Assembly (NCBI GenBank): GCA_934654585.1 | Contig: CAKUGF010000006.1 | Span: forward strand, 1 to 64,000 | Direction: 5' to 3' | Source of the DNA: an uncultured Collinsella sp. | Lineage (GTDB): Bacteria; Actinomycetota; Coriobacteriia; Coriobacteriales; Coriobacteriaceae | Length of the DNA stretch: 64,000 nt | Shown: positions 28,239 to 36,100 of the stretch, in pieces | Numbering within the stretch: the stretch's first letter is position 1 | Layout: each line of letters begins with the position of its first letter | The notes under the pieces: model-generated | Told to the model about the DNA's origin: nothing | Seen by the model: only the letters and a program-made list of their open reading frames with translations | Database searches by the model: none | Program-made: the position numbers and the translations under genes

Positions 28239-29117
28239 CTAAAGGTTCATGTTGCCGTGGATGTAAGGGGTGACCTCGGGGGAGATGTCGTTGCAGCCTA
28301 GGTTGCGTAGGGCCGACTCGATGGCGGCGGGCAGCGGGGTCTTACCTTCGGCGTCGACTACGCTGTCACCGAGGGCGGCGATATTTGCGACGTCGGACGG
28401 GGCGGCCTCGATATGCATGCAGCCGCCGACCAGGCGCGCGCGGACCTGCGAAAGGTCAAGGTCGTGCAGGTAATCCTCGCAGGCGCGAATCAAATCGACC
28501 TTCTCACGCGTGAGCTCCTCGCCCGTGGGGATGCGCGTGGCAAGGCAGGCGCCGGCGGGCAGATTCCAAACGGGATAGCCCCATGCACGCAGCAGCTCGC
28601 GCTCCTCGTCCTTGGTAAAGCCGACCTCCATAAGGGGCGAGCGCACGCCGAGTTCCTCGGCAGCGCGCATGCCGGGGCGGTAGTCGCCGCGGTCGCTCGC
28701 GTTGCTGCCGTCGATAACGGTGGGGAAGCCTAGCGATTTGGCATGGTTGACGATGGCGGTGAAGCCTGCACACTTGCAGTGATAGCAGCGGTCGGCGTCA
28801 TTGCAGGTAACCTGCGGAAGCTGGAGCTGGTCAACCGAGAGGTTAAGCACCGGAAGTTTAAAATGCGGGCCCTCATCGGCCTGTCCGTCAACGGACCGTT
28901 CGAACGAAGCCTGCTCGGGCGTGCCGATGAGCGGCGTGGTGAGATGGACGAGGAGGGTGTTGGCGGGCATGATGCGAGAGCAGACGGCGGCCAAAAAGCT
29001 GCTGTCGACGCCGCCGGAAAAGCCGATGGCGACGCGTCCGTATGCCAAAAGCAGCTGCTCGAGCGCTGCGAGTTTGTTCTGAAGCTCCTCTGCGGGTGCG
29101 GTGTTGTCTGAAAGCAT
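28239..29117 (-). CDS. larE: LarE-type PP-loop sulfur transferase
   Basis: A 292-residue ATP pyrophosphatase of the LarE family. LarE donates sulfur, in characterised members from its own cysteine, to build the nickel-pincer nucleotide of lactate racemase and related enzymes. The PP-loop SGGVDSS is at residues 34-40 and the family motif DRCYHCK at about 109-115. Cys191 in PAGACLATRIP sits where the sacrificial cysteine of LarE is found. No larA, larB or larC is in the window, so partners must be elsewhere or the target differs. The upstream AAGGA supports the start. Confidence 0.88.
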   Translation of the reverse strand: MLSDNTAPAEELQNKLAALEQLLLAYGRVAIGFSGGVDSSFLAAVCSRIMPANTLLVHLTTPLIGTPEQASFERSVDGQADEGPHFKLPVLNLSVDQLQLPQVTCNDADRCYHCKCAGFTAIVNHAKSLGFPTVIDGSNASDRGDYRPGMRAAEELGVRSPLMEVGFTKDEERELLRAWGYPVWNLPAGACLATRIPTGEELTREKVDLIRACEDYLHDLDLSQVRARLVGGCMHIEAAPSDVANIAALGDSVVDAEGKTPLPAAIESALRNLGCNDISPEVTPYIHGNMNL

Positions 29118-29283
29118 GAAACGTTCCTTACAGTTAAAAGCTCGGACGAAACTATAATCCTACCGAGCCGCTCGCCATAAGACATCTATCTATGTAACGA
29201 AAGTGCAATATGTATATACGTTATATACAAGTTTGTAAAGTGCGGTAGAGTAGCGGCAATGCAAGCCGATGAGGGGGAACGAA

Positions 29284-29934
29284 ATGATCAAGGCTGTCAT
29301 TTTTGATATGGACGGAACGCTGGTCGACACCGAGCGACTGGGTATTAAGGCGTGGAAGGCGGGCGCTGCCGAGCTGGGGCTCGCGATTGATGACGCGCTG
29401 ATTCATCGGTTCATCGGTCGCACGCTGCCCGATGTCATGGGCATTCTCGAGAAACACTACGGCAGCCACGAAACTGCCGATGCCCTCTATGTTCGTCACA
29501 AAGTAATTCGCGACGAGATGGTCAAGACCGAGCTGGAGCTTAAGGCCGGCGCTACCGAGTGCCTGGGCGAGCTTTTGGCTGCAGGCTATCACGTGGGCCT
29601 CGCGACGTCGTCGCGCCACGTTACGGCCGAGCGTAACCTTAAGATGGTCGGCCTCTTTGACAAGTTTGAGACCGTGACCTGCGGTGAGGATGTTGTGCAC
29701 GGCAAGCCCGATCCCGAGATGTATCTGCTCGCCTGCAAGCGCGCGGGTTTTGTTCCCGAGGAGTGCGCCGTGGTCGAGGACTCGCGCAATGGTTGTGTCT
29801 CGGGCATTACTGCCGGCTGCCATGTCTTTGCCGTGCCCGACATTGTGCCGCTTCCGCAGGATGTGGTGGATGGTTGCGATGCCGTGCTCGACACGCTGTT
29901 CGATCTGACGGCGGCGGTCAAGGCCGTGCGCTAA
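29284..29934 (+). CDS. HAD-superfamily phosphatase / phosphoglucomutase-like
   Basis: A 216-residue haloacid dehalogenase-fold hydrolase, subfamily IA. Motif I is FDMDGTLVDTE (nucleophile Asp, then the acid/base Asp). A helical cap follows, motif II ATSSRH, motif III lysine in VHGKPDPE, and motif IV VVEDSRNG. Such enzymes dephosphorylate small phosphosugars or act as beta-phosphoglucomutase; the substrate cannot be decided. ATG 29284 is preceded by GAGGGGG. It is a single gene with two possible terminators downstream. Confidence 0.88.
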   Translation: MIKAVIFDMDGTLVDTERLGIKAWKAGAAELGLAIDDALIHRFIGRTLPDVMGILEKHYGSHETADALYVRHKVIRDEMVKTELELKAGATECLGELLAAGYHVGLATSSRHVTAERNLKMVGLFDKFETVTCGEDVVHGKPDPEMYLLACKRAGFVPEECAVVEDSRNGCVSGITAGCHVFAVPDIVPLPQDVVDGCDAVLDTLFDLTAAVKAVR

Positions 29935-29971
29935 CGTTTGTTCGCAAACCATTTCAATTGCATTTTTATTA

Positions 29972-30003
29972 GCGGTCGTTTGCGTTGTGCTAACGGCCGC
30001 TTT
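29972..30003 (+). terminator. possible terminator after the HAD gene
   Basis: AGCGGTCG / CGGCCGCT followed by TTTTCTG. Confidence 0.55.
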
Positions 30004-30037
30004 TCTGTTTGTTCCGCCGTTCTAACGAACGGTAGAG

Positions 30038-30076
30038 AAAAGGGCCCGACAAGTGCTTGCTTGTCGGGCCCTTTTT
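30038..30076. terminator. bidirectional terminator between the HAD gene and the LacI gene
   Basis: A 15-bp stem AAAGGGCCCGACAAG / CTTGTCGGGCCCTTT with T runs on both strands. It lies between two convergent genes. Confidence 0.88.
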
Positions 30077-30110
30077 GTTTGGCGATGGATTGGGTTGTTG
30101 GGGAAAGGTG

Positions 30111-31223
30111 CTACAGGTAGGCACCGAGGTTGATGGCGGTGGCTTCGGCGTGGTTGCTTGCCTGGGTGCTGGCGCGCTCCAGCAAGAACGGGCGTACGAG
30201 TTCCTGGCGGTTGATGTCCTCGACGGCCGTGACCGCGGTGACGGTGCGTGCGGCGGAACCGATGCGGACGTGTTTGGTCTTTGCCGGGGCCTTGTTTTCG
30301 ATTTGCTCCATGAGCAGCTGGACACCCTTGCGGCCAATCTCGTAGCCCGGCGGCGCTACCGTAGTGAGCGGGACCGATCCACTCCAGGCGAGTGGATTGC
30401 CGTCGCAGCCAGCCACGCGGACCTGACCGGGGACGGATATACCCTTGTCGACCAGCGCCGAGATGACGCCCGAGGCCAATACATCGGTCAGGCCGACGAC
30501 AAAATCGGGGCGCTCGTCGGCAGGGCGCTCGGCAATTTGGGCGCCGATGCCGTAGCCGTCGGCAGCGGTATTCCATTCGCCGGCGTCAATGACTTCAATC
30601 TTAATATCGGGATGCAGAGCAAGGGCCTTGTGAATGCCAAGCACGCGTAAGGTGAGCTGCATAAATGCCGCTCTGCCCACAACGACGATATGGTGAGCGC
30701 CACGGGCGATGGCGAGCTCGGCGATGATGCGGCCTTGGGCCTCGTTGTCGGCGGCAACATAGTAACCAGGCTCGGAGCAGTGGATGTCCAGATGGACGAT
30801 GGGTACGGGCATCTTGGTCATGGCCGGGTGCCAGTCGGGGGATGCCATGGGCTGAACCATGACACCCGACATCTGCGTGCCCATAAAGTAGCGCAGGTAA
30901 TGATCCTCGAGAATATCGTCGTTATCGGCGTTGGCGATAAGTAGATCGTAGCCGTGCTTGCGGGCCTCGTTGTGGGCGCCGCTGGCGATCTGGAGCGAGA
31001 AGCCGTGATCGAGGCGGGGGAGGACCAGGCCAAAGGACTTGGTGGTGCCGCCTGCCAATTGCCGAGCGCTTTGGTTGGGCAGGTAGCCTAGGCGATTGAT
31101 GGTTTCGTTGATGAGTTTGAGGGTCTCGGGGCGCAGCTTTTCGGGATGGTTGAGCGCGTTGGAAACCGTGCCCAACGAAACCCCGGCCTCGCGCGCGACA
31201 TCGCTGATTTTTACCTTTGCCAT
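30111..31223 (-). CDS. LacI-family transcriptional regulator
   Basis: A 370-residue repressor-type protein. The N-terminal HTH reads VKISDVAREAGVSLGTVSNALN with the hinge-helix region NQSARQLA. A periplasmic-binding-protein-like effector domain follows (FGLVLPRLDHGFS, VVGLTDVLASGVISAL, VAGCDGNPLAWSGSVPLTTV). Effector sugar unknown. The ATG at 31223 has AAAGGGGCC upstream. The same frame stays open far into the antisense of glmS, but that extension is not a gene. It is divergent from glmS across a 567-bp hairpin-rich region. Confidence 0.9.
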   Translation of the reverse strand: MAKVKISDVAREAGVSLGTVSNALNHPEKLRPETLKLINETINRLGYLPNQSARQLAGGTTKSFGLVLPRLDHGFSLQIASGAHNEARKHGYDLLIANADNDDILEDHYLRYFMGTQMSGVMVQPMASPDWHPAMTKMPVPIVHLDIHCSEPGYYVAADNEAQGRIIAELAIARGAHHIVVVGRAAFMQLTLRVLGIHKALALHPDIKIEVIDAGEWNTAADGYGIGAQIAERPADERPDFVVGLTDVLASGVISALVDKGISVPGQVRVAGCDGNPLAWSGSVPLTTVAPPGYEIGRKGVQLLMEQIENKAPAKTKHVRIGSAARTVTAVTAVEDINRQELVRPFLLERASTQASNHAEATAINLGAYL

Positions 31224-31287
31224 AGCGGCCCCTTTGATGCGTTTCAAGTACAAGCCAGATTGTAGCATCGCCCGCCCCCGGGGTGTC

Positions 31288-31328
31288 AAAACCTGCCAAT
31301 GAGGGACAGGTTTATTTTGGCAGGTTTT
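31288..31328 (+). repeat. hairpin with AAAACCTGCCA arms, copy 1
   Basis: Arms 31288-31298 and 31318-31328; the loop contains GAGGGACAGGTTTAT. The reverse complement is nearly identical to 33887-33925. Confidence 0.75.
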
Positions 31329-31422
31329 ATTTGGGGAAACGCCGACTCCGGCGCAGGCCACCACGAAGGGGGGGCAGTCCACAATCCCCTTCATGGTAGT
31401 TTTGCTGCCCCGGCTTTCAATT

Positions 31423-31560
31423 GTCTCGATCTGTAACATCTGGACGGTAAAACCGGCTCTACCTGTTACAGATTGAGACGAAACGCCGAGGCGGAACCGT
31501 AACGTCTCGATCTGTAACAGTAAGCCCGTTTTCGGAGCCCTAGATGTTACAGATTGAGAT
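31423..31560 (+). repeat. tandem pair of GTCTCGATCTGTAACA hairpins
   Basis: 31423-31438 pairs with 31464-31479, and 31504-31519 pairs with 31545-31560. The arm sequence is the same in both hairpins while the loops differ, and the start-to-start distance is 81 bp. Confidence 0.8.
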
Positions 31561-31585
31561 CTTTTGCCGGGACAGAGCACCGGCC

Positions 31586-31636
31586 CGGTCCAAACCACCA
31601 CAAAGGTGCCTGTCTCCATTGTGGTGGTTTGGACCG
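31586..31636. repeat. 18-bp perfect inverted repeat
   Basis: CGGTCCAAACCACCACAA (31586-31603) pairs perfectly with 31619-31636. The loop contains CCTGTCTCC. Confidence 0.8.
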
Positions 31637-31656
31637 ACTGGGCGTGTGTGTATCGA

Positions 31657-31716
31657 GTGGTATCCAAGTTGAGATACCACTTCTGGTATATCAGCTTGCG
31701 CTCGCGTGAGTACAAT
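31657..31716 (+). promoter_or_regulatory. glmS promoter region with GGTATC half-sites
   Basis: GTGGTATC (31657-31664), GATACCAC (31673-31680) and TGGTAT (31684-31689) form overlapping inverted repeats before a TACAAT box at 31711-31716. They resemble operators of GntR-type amino-sugar regulators, but this is inference. Confidence 0.45.
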
Positions 31717-31790
31717 ACTCGAACGTTATGCGTCTCAGCGCCCCTTGTGCGTGGACGTTTTGCAGTCTCGCGAACGAAGGGATTTATCCT

Positions 31791-33638
31791 ATGTGCGGAA
31801 TCGTCGGCTACACCGGCTCTGATATTGCAAAGAACATCCTGGTCACGGGTCTTAAGCGTATGGAGTATCGCGGCTATGACTCCTCGGGCGTTGCGCTCGA
31901 GGTGGGCGAGGGCGCTGCGGCGCACCTCGACGTCATTCGCCGCGTGGGTAAAGTTGCGGGTCTGGAGAGCGAGCTTTCCAACGTCGATAGCGACGCCACC
32001 TGCGGCATCGGCCACACTCGCTGGGCTACCCACGGCAAGCCCTCCGTCGCCAACGCCCATCCTCACACCAGCTGCGACGGTCGCATCGCCATCGTCCACA
32101 ACGGCATCATCGAGAACTTCGCCGAGCTGCGCGAAGAGCTGGAGGGCCGCGGCCATCACTTTAAGAGCGAGACCGATACCGAGGTCTTCGCGCATCTGAT
32201 CGAAGAGGCTTATGCCGAGACGCACGACCTGATGGCCTCCGTGCGCGAGGCCTGCACCAACGTGGTAGGCGCCTACGGCCTGGCTGCCGTGTGTGCCGAC
32301 GAACCCGGTGTGATCGCCGTTGCCCGTAAGGATTCCCCGATTGTGGTCGGCGTGGGCGAGACCGGCGCCTACGTCGCTTCCGATGTCATCGCGCTCATCG
32401 ACGCCACCCGCGACGTCGTGGTGCTCGAGGACGGTCAGTTTGCCAAGCTCACGCCCGCGGGTGTCGAGTACACCGACGAGGTCGGCAACGTCATCGAGCC
32501 CAAGGTCACCCACATCGACTGGGATCTCGACATGGCCGAAAAGGGCGGCTACCCCGACTTTATGCTCAAGGAGATCCACGAGCAGCCCCGCGTCGTGCGC
32601 GATACGCTGGTCGGTCGCATGACGCCGGCCGGCGAGCTCGACATCGACGAGCTGGGCCTTTCGCTCGAGGAACTCAACGACATCGATCGCGTTTATGTAA
32701 TCGCCTGCGGCACCAGCTATCACGCTGGCCTCATCGCCAAGAATCTTATTGAGGGTTGGGCTCGCATCCCCACCGAAGTCGAGGCGGCGAGTGAGTTCCG
32801 CTACCGCAACCCCATCATCACGCCGACGACGCTCGTCGTGGCCGTGTCCCAGTCCGGCGAGACGGCCGATACCCTCGCCGCCATCCGCGATGCGCGCATC
32901 AAGGGCGCCAAGGTCTTCGGCATCACCAACGTGGTGGGCAGCCCCGTGGCGCGCGAGAGCGACGGCGTCATCTATACCAAGGCCAACAAGGAGATCGCGG
33001 TTGCCTCGACCAAGAGCTTCATCGGCCAGGTCGTGAGCCTGACGCTGCTGGCTCTGCTGCTGGCGCAGGTCAAGTATCGCCTGACCACCAAGCAGGCTCG
33101 TATGCTGTTCCGCGAGCTTTCCGATACCGCCGAGCAGATCCAGTGGATTCTGGATACGCAGACCGAGGCCGTGCACGAGGCCGCCCTGCTGTGCAAGGAC
33201 GCGCAGTCGGCGCTGTTCGTGGGCCGCGGTATGGGCGCAGCCATCTCCTACGAGGGCGCGCTCAAGCTCAAGGAGGTCAGCTACCTGCACGCTGAGGCAT
33301 ATGCCGCCGGTGAGATGAAGCACGGCCCCATCGCCCTGATCGATTCGGGCTTCCCCGTCATCGCCGTGGCCACCAAGAGCGCCACCTACGACAAGACCGT
33401 GTCGAACCTTATGGAGTGCAAGGCGCGCGGCGCCAAGGTCATCGTCGTTGCCACCGAGGGCGACGAGGAGATTAACAAGATCGCCGACTGCATCATCTGC
33501 GTGCCGGCCGTCCGCGACGTGTTCAGCCCCATCACGGCGAGCGTCCCGCTGCAGCTGCTCGCCCGCGAGGTCGCGATCCTGCGCGGCTGCGACGTCGACC
33601 AGCCCCGCAACCTCGCCAAGAGCGTTACCGTGGAATAG
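31791..33638 (+). CDS. glmS: glutamine-fructose-6-phosphate aminotransferase (isomerizing)
   Basis: A 615-residue cytoplasmic enzyme that makes glucosamine-6-phosphate from fructose-6-phosphate and glutamine, the first step to peptidoglycan amino sugars. The N-terminal Cys2 nucleophile of the glutaminase domain follows the start directly (MCGIVGYTG), fixing the start at 31791. HTRWATHGKP is typical. Two SIS domains follow (CGTSYHAG; SQSGETADTLAA; ASTKSFIGQV), and the C-terminus DVDQPRNLAKSVTVE is the family ending. GAAGGGA precedes the ATG. No glmS ribozyme was recognised upstream. Confidence 0.97.
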   Translation: MCGIVGYTGSDIAKNILVTGLKRMEYRGYDSSGVALEVGEGAAAHLDVIRRVGKVAGLESELSNVDSDATCGIGHTRWATHGKPSVANAHPHTSCDGRIAIVHNGIIENFAELREELEGRGHHFKSETDTEVFAHLIEEAYAETHDLMASVREACTNVVGAYGLAAVCADEPGVIAVARKDSPIVVGVGETGAYVASDVIALIDATRDVVVLEDGQFAKLTPAGVEYTDEVGNVIEPKVTHIDWDLDMAEKGGYPDFMLKEIHEQPRVVRDTLVGRMTPAGELDIDELGLSLEELNDIDRVYVIACGTSYHAGLIAKNLIEGWARIPTEVEAASEFRYRNPIITPTTLVVAVSQSGETADTLAAIRDARIKGAKVFGITNVVGSPVARESDGVIYTKANKEIAVASTKSFIGQVVSLTLLALLLAQVKYRLTTKQARMLFRELSDTAEQIQWILDTQTEAVHEAALLCKDAQSALFVGRGMGAAISYEGALKLKEVSYLHAEAYAAGEMKHGPIALIDSGFPVIAVATKSATYDKTVSNLMECKARGAKVIVVATEGDEEINKIADCIICVPAVRDVFSPITASVPLQLLAREVAILRGCDVDQPRNLAKSVTVE

Positions 33639-33681
33639 TTCGTTCCGTCGTTCTAACGAACGACGGCCTTGCTGACGCTGC

Positions 33682-33781
33682 GCGGGCCGCATTCACGCCA
33701 ATCTGACGTTCAATTTCGAGGGCGCGACCAGTAGGTCAGCGCCCTCTCATTTCACGTCACCTTGGCGCAAATGCGGCCCGC
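33682..33781 (+). repeat. 100-bp hairpin element, copy E2
   Basis: Outer arms GCGGGCCGCATT / AATGCGGCCCGC are perfect. Inner stems are CGCCAA/TTGGCG, TGACG/CGTCA and GAGGGCGC/GCGCCCTC. It is homologous to 28099-28198 read in reverse, and its flanks match the short element at 38054-38094. Confidence 0.82.
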
Positions 33782-33834
33782 TCGCTGTTGGTGACTGACA
33801 TCGGCCGCTTCGTTGCTGCCGCGTTCTAACGACT

Positions 33835-33871
33835 AAGGCCCGGCTCCGCATTAGACGGAGCCGGGCCTTTC
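33835..33871. terminator. bidirectional terminator between glmS and gntR
   Basis: A 14-bp stem AAGGCCCGGCTCCG / CGGAGCCGGGCCTT with T runs on both sides. The genes converge here. Confidence 0.8.
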
Positions 33872-33886
33872 TGCATTTGCCCAGAT

Positions 33887-33925
33887 AAAACCTGCCAAAA
33901 TAAACCTGTCCCTTTTTGGCAGGTT
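33887..33925 (-). repeat. hairpin with AAAACCTGCCA arms, copy 2
   Basis: Arms 33889-33900 and 33914-33925. It overlaps the stop codon of the GntR gene and is the inverted counterpart of 31288-31328. Confidence 0.75.
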
Positions 33926-34655
33926 AACGGAGCTTGCTGGTCTCGAAGTACTCGGGGAACTGGTCCAGAACCTCGGTTTGGTTGCGGAACATCATGTGCA
34001 GGTGCTTGCTCACCAAAAAGCTCGCTTCGATGGGGTCGCGACCGGCGATGGCACGGCGAATCTGCTTGTGCTCGTTCACGATGTCCTGATTGTCCAGAAC
34101 CTGCGTGGCGGCGCGCAGCCAGCGGAAGCGCTCCAGGTCGGCGTTGGTTGCCTCGAGCCACGACCACACGGTGCTGCGGCATGCAATGCTAAAAATCATG
34201 TGATGCATGAGGTTGTCGCTCAAAAAGAAGCCGATGCGGTCCTCTTCGGCCATGGCTTTTTCCTGCAGCGCGATGGCGCGGTCGAGCTGCTCGATCCCCG
34301 CCGACGTGGCACGGGCGCAGCACTCCACAATTACCTGCTTTTCCAAGTGCTCGCGAATGTAGCAGGCGCTTTCGGCAAGCGTGAGGTTGATGGGGGAGAC
34401 GTAGGTGCCGCTCTGGGGCACGGTGCGCACCAGGCCTTCCTGCGCCAAGCGAACCAAAGCCTCGCGTACGGGCGTGCGACCCATATCCAGGTCATCGCAA
34501 AGCTGCTTGACCCCCAGCTTTTCGCCCGGCTTATAGTCCAGGTAGACGATCTTGCGTCGAATGGTGTGATAGGACTGGTCCTGTAGGCTCGTTTCCTGCT
34601 CGCCAACGTGCATCGAATCTTCCATAGCGCCTCGCAACCGTTCTTCCACACTCAT
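33924..34655 (-). CDS. GntR-family transcriptional regulator (FCD type)
   Basis: A 243-residue regulator. The winged HTH contains LGVKQLCDDLDMGRTPVREALVRL and GTYVSP. An all-helical FCD effector domain follows, with likely metal/ligand residues in NLMHHMIFSIACRS and SKHLHMMF. It is divergent from the YeiH-type transporter gene, and a perfect palindrome lies between the two genes, so it probably controls that transporter and itself. The start is not certain: ATG 34655 lacks a good ribosome-binding site, while ATG 34625 follows GCGAGG. Confidence 0.88.
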   Translation of the reverse strand: MSVEERLRGAMEDSMHVGEQETSLQDQSYHTIRRKIVYLDYKPGEKLGVKQLCDDLDMGRTPVREALVRLAQEGLVRTVPQSGTYVSPINLTLAESACYIREHLEKQVIVECCARATSAGIEQLDRAIALQEKAMAEEDRIGFFLSDNLMHHMIFSIACRSTVWSWLEATNADLERFRWLRAATQVLDNQDIVNEHKQIRRAIAGRDPIEASFLVSKHLHMMFRNQTEVLDQFPEYFETSKLR

Positions 34656-34695
34656 ATGTCAGTTGTTTATTATGCCGCGAATCGGCCCTCCGTGG

Positions 34696-34712
34696 GGGTA
34701 ATTCAATTACCC
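34696..34712. promoter_or_regulatory. perfect palindrome GGGTAATTCAATTACCC, likely GntR operator
   Basis: Eight-base arms around one central C, midway between the divergent gntR and yeiH genes. Confidence 0.6.
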
Positions 34713-34796
34713 GATGGGAACTTTTGCGGCGCTGTGCCCCGCTCGTTGCCGTATCATGAACCGTCGCAAAAAACAGACCGAAAGAAGGAATCCTCT

Positions 34797-35831
34797 ATGC
34801 AATTGGCTCATGCCGCACGCGAGCGCTGGAAAGGCGTCTTGTTCTGTCTGATCATCGCCGTCCCTGCAACGCTGCTCGGCAAGCAGGTCGAGGTGGTCGG
34901 CGGACCGGTGTTTGCCATCCTCATCGGCATGGTTCTGGCGCTTGCCTTCCCCAAGGATCGTCGCGAACCGCTCGCTGCCGGCGTCACCTATACATCCAAA
35001 AAGATCCTGCAGTATGCGGTCATCCTGCTTGGCTTTGGCATGAACCTCTCGCAGATTCTGTCCAAGGGCGCCCAGTCGCTGCCGATTATCGTGGCGACGA
35101 TCTCGACCTCGCTTGTCATCGCCTTTGTGCTCTGCCGCGTCATGAAGGTTCCGAGCAAGATTGCGACGCTCGTGGGCGTGGGTTCGTCGATTTGCGGCGG
35201 TTCGGCCATTGCCGCGACCGCGCCCGTCATCGATGCTGACGATCGCGAAATCGCCCAGGCAATCTCGGTCATCTTTTTGTTTAACGTTATCGCGGCGCTT
35301 GTGTTTCCGACGCTTGGCGGTATGCTCGGCCTGACCAACGAGGGCTTTGGCCTGTTTGCCGGCACCGCCATCAACGACACCTCGTCCGTAACGGCTGCGG
35401 CGAGCGCTTGGGACAGCATGCATCCCGGCGCCAATGTGCTTGAGAGCGCCACGGTGGTTAAGCTCACCAGGACGCTGGCCATCATTCCCATCACGCTGGC
35501 GCTTGCTTGCTGGCAGATGCGTCTGGCGCGCAAGGCCGGCGGCGACGCCAAAAATACCTTCTCGTTTAAGCGGGCTTTTCCGATGTTTGTCCTGTTCTTT
35601 GTGCTGGCGAGCGTGGTCACCACGGTGTTTCAGCTTCCCGTGTCCATCACGGCGCCCATCAAGGAGCTGTCGAAGTTCTTTATTGTGATGGCCATGGCGG
35701 CTATTGGCTTTAATACCGATATCGTCGAGCTGGTCAAAAAGGGCGGCAAGCCCATTGCGCTGGGCTTTTGCTGCTGGATTGGCATTGCGTGCATGAGCTT
35801 GGGAATGCAGCACGTGCTGGGAATCTGGTAG
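34797..35831 (+). CDS. YeiH-family (UPF0324) putative sulfate-exporter-type membrane protein
   Basis: A 344-residue integral membrane protein with about ten hydrophobic segments. Family marks are a GFGMNLSQIL region, VGVGSSICGGSAIAATAPVI near residue 125, and GTAINDTSSVTAAA near 190. The family is annotated as putative sulfate exporter, but the substrate is poorly established. ATG 34797 is preceded by GAAGGAA. Longer frames would run into the operator region. The divergent GntR regulator suggests induction by a small acid ligand. Confidence 0.87.
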   Translation: MQLAHAARERWKGVLFCLIIAVPATLLGKQVEVVGGPVFAILIGMVLALAFPKDRREPLAAGVTYTSKKILQYAVILLGFGMNLSQILSKGAQSLPIIVATISTSLVIAFVLCRVMKVPSKIATLVGVGSSICGGSAIAATAPVIDADDREIAQAISVIFLFNVIAALVFPTLGGMLGLTNEGFGLFAGTAINDTSSVTAAASAWDSMHPGANVLESATVVKLTRTLAIIPITLALACWQMRLARKAGGDAKNTFSFKRAFPMFVLFFVLASVVTTVFQLPVSITAPIKELSKFFIVMAMAAIGFNTDIVELVKKGGKPIALGFCCWIGIACMSLGMQHVLGIW

Positions 35832-36100
35832 GCAAGGCAGCCGATTTGCGTGCTATACGCTGGTGGCCGCACGCCTGAGGTGGAGCGATAGGAGCTCTTG
35901 CGGGTATGGCTTGTCCGCAGGTTTGTAGGTCCCGAAGAGCTCTTATCGCCCCGCCAGGATGGCGATGCGGGGCAACTCATATACTCGCAGGACGGTGCCT
36001 TCTGCCCTATAGTGTTTGGTGAGCAATATCGTTCAATTTTGAAACACATAGCAGAATGGGCGCAAGGCGGCGTGCCGCGTCCGCGGATATGGGGCAAAAC
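35832..36100. other. intergenic region with an inverted repeat
   Basis: No gene seen. GAGCTCTTGCGGG and CCCGAAGAGCTC (about 35893-35943) form an imperfect inverted repeat, possibly the terminator of the upstream transporter. The rest is likely the promoter of the next gene. Confidence 0.35.

Larger units (their letters stand above)
31224..31790. other. 567-bp divergent intergenic region packed with hairpins
   Basis: It holds no gene. In order: a hairpin with AAAACCTGCCA arms (31288-31328), two copies of a hairpin with GTCTCGATCTGTAACA arms (31423-31479 and 31504-31560), an 18-bp perfect hairpin (31586-31636), GGTATC/GATACC half-sites (31657-31689) and a TACAAT box (31711-31716) for glmS. Confidence 0.7.

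Noticed and set aside
31640..31790. glmS ribozyme upstream of glmS
   Set aside because: The conserved ribozyme core was not recognised and the leader after the -10 box is too short.
31224..33692. Upstream extension of the LacI frame on the minus strand (total 1193 codons)
   Set aside because: The extension is antisense to glmS and to hairpin repeats. The LacI HTH start with AAAGGGGCC at 31223 is clear.
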